Below are positions 7,783-11,030 of a stretch of DNA of 11,030 nucleotides, one piece after another. Location: assembly GCA_039812685.1 (NCBI GenBank), contig JBDIBB010000123.1, forward strand, positions 1-11,030, read 5' to 3'. The stretch comes from JBDIBB01 sp039812685. Its GTDB lineage: Bacteria; Acidobacteriota; Vicinamibacteria; Vicinamibacterales; JAFNAJ01. Position 1 is the first letter of the stretch. Every line of letters starts with the position of its first letter. Below the pieces are notes generated by a model, which saw only the letters and a list, made by a program, of their open reading frames with translations, was not told where the DNA came from and made no database searches. Made by a program: the position numbers and the translations under genes.

Positions 7783-7788
7783 TAGAAT
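7783..7788 (+). promoter_or_regulatory. -10-like box upstream of the DUF1569 gene
   Basis: TAGAAT (five of six matches to TATAAT) lies 15 bases before the ATG at 7804 in a GC-rich spacer. No good -35 is found at normal spacing. If used, the leader would be very short, beginning about at the GGAGGG ribosome site (7795-7800). The prediction is weak. Confidence 0.35.
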
Positions 7789-7803
7789 CCGCGCGGAGGG
7801 GCG

Positions 7804-8250
7804 ATGGCCCACACCATCTTCGATCCGCGGGTTCGCGATTCGCTCGTGCAGCGGCTCCTCACCCTCACGCCGGAGCGGCGTCCCCGGTGGGGGCGGATGT
7901 CGGCGCCGCAGATGGTGTCTCACCTCATCCAGGCCTGCCGGATGGCATGCGGCGAGCTGCCGGTGGCGCCCAAGGCATCGCCACTGCGCTCGTTCCCGCT
8001 GAACTGGCTGGTGGTGCACTGGCTACCGTGGCCGAAGGGAGCGCCCACCGCGCCCGAGCTGGCGGCCCGGTCAGCCGAGCAATGGGACCGCGACATCGAC
8101 GACCTGGTGACGCGCATCCGGAGGTTCAGCGAGCGCAACCCCTCCGATCGGTGGCCGGAGCATCCCGCCTTCGGCGCGCTGTCAGGTGCCTCGTGGGGAG
8201 TGCTCGCCTACCGTCACATCGACCACCACTTCGACCAGTTCGGCATCTGA
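7804..8250 (+). CDS. DUF1569 / DinB-superfamily small protein
   Basis: The product has 148 residues. ATG 7804 is preceded by GGAGGG (7795-7800) at ideal spacing, which fixes the start. Recognisable features are the early motif W-G-x-M-S-x-x-Q-M-x-x-H (residues 29-40, RMSAPQMVSHLIQ) and the C-terminal motif P-x-H-P-x-F-G...WG-x-L-x-Y-R-H-x-D-H-H-F-D-Q-F-G (118-147). H40 with H138 and H142 (an HxxxH pair) could form the three-histidine metal site of the DinB/YfiT four-helix fold. Proteins of this family are small, cytosolic and mostly of unknown function. Some relatives are thiol-dependent S-transferases, but nothing here identifies a substrate. There is no signal peptide. The length is normal and complete. 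It is separated from its neighbours by 161 and 179 bp and seems to be its own transcription unit, so its link to the exported neighbours is unclear. Confidence 0.9.
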   Translation: MAHTIFDPRVRDSLVQRLLTLTPERRPRWGRMSAPQMVSHLIQACRMACGELPVAPKASPLRSFPLNWLVVHWLPWPKGAPTAPELAARSAEQWDRDIDDLVTRIRRFSERNPSDRWPEHPAFGALSGASWGVLAYRHIDHHFDQFGI

Positions 8251-8289
8251 GGACAACCCGAAACCTCGGGACACCAGCTCGAACTGGTC
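8233..8289 (+). terminator. Inverted repeat spanning the end of the DUF1569 gene, possible terminator
   Basis: GACCAGTTCG (8233-8242, inside the coding end) is a perfect 10-bp inverted match to CGAACTGGTC (8280-8289). Between them lies a smaller perfect hairpin CCCGA-AACC-TCGGG (8257-8270), and a competing ACCAG/CTGGT stem sits at 8273-8288. No T-run follows, so it does not look like a classic intrinsic terminator. It could still stall polymerase, protect the mRNA end or be chance. Confidence 0.4.
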
Positions 8290-8385
8290 AGGCCCCCGGT
8301 CATCGAGCCACCGGACGAGGCCGGTCCGCGCCGCGAGGACCGCGGCAGGCCAGCCTCCCCTGATCGACGCGGACCGAACGTCCGA

Positions 8386-8391
8386 TAAGGT
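8386..8391 (+). promoter_or_regulatory. -10-like box upstream of the GH-like gene
   Basis: TAAGGT within CCGATAAGGTACG fits only the T-A-x-x-x-T core of a -10 element, 38 bases before the GTG start. No strong -35 is seen, with only ATCGAC at 8363-8368. The 179-bp spacer 8251-8429 otherwise holds the inverted repeat at its left end and the GGAG ribosome site at 8421-8424. Confidence 0.3.
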
Positions 8392-8429
8392 ACGTGCCCA
8401 TCGCCGACGTCCGGCTCCCCGGAGTACCT

Positions 8430-11030
8430 GTGCCCGAATTCCGACGATCCTTCCGCAGCTGCCTGAGCCTCGCCGTGCTCGCCGGCCTCCTGCTGGCACG
8501 CCCCGCCCTGGCCCAGACGGCCACCGCCCCCGAGTCGCACCGCTGGGGCGTGAACGACGACCACATCGTCACCGGTCCGGCACCCGACGAACAGGGACAG
8601 CTGCCGCCAGGCGACGTGCTGCTCCAGGCCCGCCAGGCGGGCCTCGGCTGGGCGCGCTACGTGCTGTTCTGGTTCGCCGTGAACCCGGCGCAGGGCACCT
8701 ACCAGTGGGATGCGCCCGACCGCGAGATCGCCCGGCTGCGCGCCGCCGGCTTCAACGTCCTCGTGCACGTCGCCTATCCGCCGGCGTGGACCACCGGGGC
8801 CCGCTACGCGAACCAGCACTCGGCGTTCTGGTGTCTCGACGAGCAATCACCCGACGGCGTGAAACAGGGCCAACCCGGCTCGGACGAATTCTTCAACTGT
8901 CGGGACTCGGAGCGCCGGCCGGGCTACCGCGCGCCCGGCCAGCCACCGCTCGCCGATCGATCCGCGGACTTCCGGACGTTCGTCGACGCCGCCGTCCGCC
9001 GCTACCAGGGACAGGTGAAGGCCTGGAGCTTCGGCATGGAGGTGCACAACCAGGTCTTCTGGCGCGGCAGCATCCGGCAGTTGATGGACGAGGTGCTCCG
9101 GCCCGGCTACGAGGTGGTGGAGGCCGTCGATCCGGGCCTGCTCGTCGCCGGCCCCGACGAGGACGTCGAGGCGTCCTACGACGCCGTCATGGCGATGGAA
9201 GCTGCCGACATCGCGAGCGGCAAGGGCCGCGTCTTCGACGTGCTCGCCTTCCACGCCTTCAACCACTCGGGCTGGGACACGCCGGAGAAGATGGACCGGA
9301 AGTGGCGCAACGGCGGATGGGGGGATTGCCAGTTCGAGACCCCGGGCATGCCGCCATCCTGCTCGATGAGGGGCATCGCCGAACACTACGCGAAGGGCCG
9401 GCCCGTGTGGCTCACCGAGTTCGGCTACCAGGCGGACTCGGCGGCGGACGCCAACGCCGGCGCCTGGCTGGCGAATTGGATCGACGGCATCAAGGCGCGG
9501 CCCTGGATCGACAAGGCGTTCTTCTATCGGCTGCGGCAGGACGATGGGGTGAAGGACTTCGGCCTGTTCGCGGCCGTACCCCCGGCTCCAGGGACGCCTG
9601 CGCCCGCCGCCACCGCGGTGCGGTCAAGGCTGGCGACGCAGGCGCTCCCCGAGTTCAGCTACCTGGCCGAGGGCGCCGTCGCCGACTTCTTCGATCTCGA
9701 CGTGCTGGTGGCCAACCCCAACCCGCAGCCCGCGCCCGTCAAGCTCACGTTCCTCCGCGACGACGGCGCGGTGGAGACGCTCGCCGACACGCTGCCGGCC
9801 ACCTCGCGGCGCACCTACGCGGTGGGACGAACCGCCGTGCCCGCCCTCGCGACAGCGCGCGGCGTCTCGACGCTCGTCGAGTCGACCCTGGGCCTGCCGC
9901 TGGCCGTCGAGCGCACGATGTTCTGGGATCGCACCGGCTACTACGGCGGGCACACGGGCTCGGCGGTCGCCGAACCGGCCACGCGCTGGTACTTCGGCGA
10001 GGGCTCGCAGGGCTTCTTCGACACCTACGTGCTGCTGGCCAACAGCGGGAACACCGACGCGCACGTCACGGTGACGTTCCTGCTCGACGGCGAAGGGCTC
10101 GCGCCGGTCGTCGGCCAGGTTCAGGTGCCCGCCAGGACGCGCAGCACCATCGGGGCGATGGACTACCCGGAACTTGCCGACAAGTCGTTTGCCATCATCG
10201 TCGACGCCGACGCGCCCATCATCGCCGAGCGGGCGATGTACTTCGGCCAGGTTCCGTTCTGGGCCGGCGGCCACGAGTCGGCGGGCGTCACCGCGCTCTC
10301 GAGAACCTGGCTGCTCGCCGAGGGCGCCACCGGCACGTTCTTCGACAACTACGTCCTGGTGGGCAACCCGGGCGAGACGGACGCCGAGGTGACGTTCACC
10401 TTCCTGCTGGCGAACGGCAGCGTGGTGGTCGGCACGCCGCATCGCGAGAACGGCGCCACCGGCCTCGGCCGCGTCGGGGCGCGGTCGCGCTTCACGCTCG
10501 ACGTCGAGAACGCGGGCCTCCGACTCGATGTCCTCGCGGGCGATCCGGCGCAACTCAGCGACGCCGCCGTGTCGGTGAAGGTGGAGGCGTCGGAGCCGGT
10601 GGTCGTCGAGCGCGCGATGTACTGGCCCGGGAACTTCACCACGTGGGCCGAGGCGCACAACAGCTTCGGCATCACCGAGACCGGCACCCGGTGGGGCCTG
10701 GCCGAGGGGCGCAACGGCGGGCCGCGCGCCTTCGAAACCTACATCCTCGTCGCCAACCCGTCGGACCAGGATGCGACGGTCACCGTCACCTTCCTGCTGC
10801 CGGACGGCACGACGCAGGTGCTCGACAGGGACGACCAGGGCAGTTCGCCGCTCGTGGTGAAGGGGAACTCACGCTACACCGTGCCGCCGTGGCAGATGCC
10901 GTCGGGCGAGTTCGGCGCGGTGGTGGAATCGACCAGCGGCGCGCCGATCGTCGTCGAGCGCGCGATGTACTGGACGCCGCCGGGCGGGACCCCGTGGGCC
11001 GGCGGGTCCAACGCGACGGCGGTGAGGCTG
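8430..11030 (+). CDS. Exported clan GH-A-like glycoside hydrolase with four-repeat C-terminal block (3' end cut by window edge)
   Basis: The frame is open for 867 codons from GTG 8430 to the window end. The start is set by GGAG (8421-8424) five bases upstream and by the signal peptide right behind it (basic RRSFRS, hydrophobic LAVLAGLLLA, likely cut after ALA at 28). Residues about 36-385 resemble a (beta/alpha)8 glycoside hydrolase barrel of the GH5/GH39 kind. R76 and W81 lie in an RYVLFWFAVNPAQGTY strand like the 'R-x-x-x-x-W-x-x-x-x-P-x-x-G-x-Y' motif. WSFGMEVHNQ gives E204 as acid/base candidate, and VWLTEFGY gives E330 as nucleophile candidate. Possible disulfides are C135/C157 and C300/C311. 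An Ala/Pro-rich linker (about 382-398) leads to four repeats starting near 411, 521, 628 and 756. The substrate is unknown and probably an extracellular polysaccharide. The clan's Asn before the acid/base Glu is Met203 here, so activity needs proof. The last residues (GGSNATAVRL) match the end of the giant protein, so the stop is probably very close. Confidence 0.92.
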   Translation, partial: MPEFRRSFRSCLSLAVLAGLLLARPALAQTATAPESHRWGVNDDHIVTGPAPDEQGQLPPGDVLLQARQAGLGWARYVLFWFAVNPAQGTYQWDAPDREIARLRAAGFNVLVHVAYPPAWTTGARYANQHSAFWCLDEQSPDGVKQGQPGSDEFFNCRDSERRPGYRAPGQPPLADRSADFRTFVDAAVRRYQGQVKAWSFGMEVHNQVFWRGSIRQLMDEVLRPGYEVVEAVDPGLLVAGPDEDVEASYDAVMAMEAADIASGKGRVFDVLAFHAFNHSGWDTPEKMDRKWRNGGWGDCQFETPGMPPSCSMRGIAEHYAKGRPVWLTEFGYQADSAADANAGAWLANWIDGIKARPWIDKAFFYRLRQDDGVKDFGLFAAVPPAPGTPAPAATAVRSRLATQALPEFSYLAEGAVADFFDLDVLVANPNPQPAPVKLTFLRDDGAVETLADTLPATSRRTYAVGRTAVPALATARGVSTLVESTLGLPLAVERTMFWDRTGYYGGHTGSAVAEPATRWYFGEGSQGFFDTYVLLANSGNTDAHVTVTFLLDGEGLAPVVGQVQVPARTRSTIGAMDYPELADKSFAIIVDADAPIIAERAMYFGQVPFWAGGHESAGVTALSRTWLLAEGATGTFFDNYVLVGNPGETDAEVTFTFLLANGSVVVGTPHRENGATGLGRVGARSRFTLDVENAGLRLDVLAGDPAQLSDAAVSVKVEASEPVVVERAMYWPGNFTTWAEAHNSFGITETGTRWGLAEGRNGGPRAFETYILVANPSDQDATVTVTFLLPDGTTQVLDRDDQGSSPLVVKGNSRYTVPPWQMPSGEFGAVVESTSGAPIVVERAMYWTPPGGTPWAGGSNATAVRL
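9654..11030 (+). repeat. C-terminal four-repeat YLAEG/VERAMY block of the GH-like protein
   Basis: The repeats open with YLAEGAVA (411), YFGEGSQG (521), LLAEGATG (628) and GLAEGRNG (756). They close with LAVERTMFW, PIIAERAMYF, PVVVERAMYW and PIVVERAMYW. The lengths are about 110, 107, 128 and 112 residues; repeat 3 carries an extra segment around 665-700 (GTPHRENGATGLG region). Repeat 2 ends with GGHESAG, repeat 3 with EAHNSFG and repeat 4 with WAGGSNA. These endings match the corresponding positions in the giant protein's block. Confidence 0.85.

Noticed and set aside
4012..7785. 1,257-codon plus-strand open frame in another phase of the giant gene
   Set aside because: It is an Arg/His/Gly-rich shadow running past the true stop into the 40-bp repeats, with no start signal and no recognisable domains.
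7776..8363. 195-codon plus-strand open frame overlapping the DUF1569 gene
   Set aside because: The 7804-8250 frame has the family motifs and a well-placed GGAGGG; this one is a shifted-frame shadow.
8214..9386. Two minus-strand open frames (8214-8846 and 8847-9386) opposite the GH-like gene
   Set aside because: They conflict with the GTG-started frame, which has a signal peptide and glycoside-hydrolase motifs. No motifs or ribosome sites support them.
9624..10658. 344-codon minus-strand open frame opposite the second four-repeat block
   Set aside because: It is an antisense shadow of the repeats, resembling the shadow opposite the giant gene's block for the same reason.

Overview
The window is very GC-rich, with strong G/C at third codon positions that opens long spurious antisense and out-of-frame reading frames. 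It holds four real protein genes. The gene repertoire suggests an Acidobacteriota-type soil bacterium, perhaps near the Vicinamibacteria: a sulfatase fold fused to TPRs, tandem cysteine-paired BACON domains, a DUF1569/DinB-fold protein, and exported proteins with 'YLAEG...IVVERAMY' repeats. This assignment rests on protein style only; there is no rRNA or other marker in the window.

Layout. Positions 1-1451 (minus strand) carry a lipoprotein of the sulfatase/alkaline-phosphatase superfamily. Its C-terminal TPR region runs off the left edge. A 227-bp divergent spacer follows, with a -10-like box for the sulfatase, seven units of a 7-bp tandem repeat, and a small hairpin before the next gene. 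Positions 1679-7642 (plus) encode a giant exported protein of about 1,970-1,990 residues: signal peptide, right-handed parallel beta-helix, twelve tandem BACON-like domains (eleven with a conserved cysteine pair), and a C-terminal block of four ~105-residue repeats. Positions 7643-7803 are non-coding and carry 2.2 copies of a 40-bp repeat that can form hairpins. Positions 7804-8250 encode a small DUF1569/DinB-superfamily protein, followed by an inverted repeat that straddles its stop codon. From 8430 to the right edge lies a GTG-started exported protein. It has a clan GH-A-like glycoside hydrolase (TIM-barrel) domain followed by the same four-repeat C-terminal block. It is cut by the window end, probably within a few codons of its stop.

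How the parts relate. Two of the three complete or near-complete plus-strand genes share a C-terminal block of about 430 residues. The block corresponds repeat by repeat (first to first, up to fourth to fourth), so it appears to be inherited as one four-repeat unit. The most economical reading is an uncharacterised surface-display, anchoring or glycan-binding module. It is attached in one protein to a beta-helix/BACON stalk and in the other to a glycan-active barrel. The exported sulfatase-fold lipoprotein next door may also act on extracellular substrates. A shared pathway is inference only: each gene has its own upstream region and the window shows no common operon.
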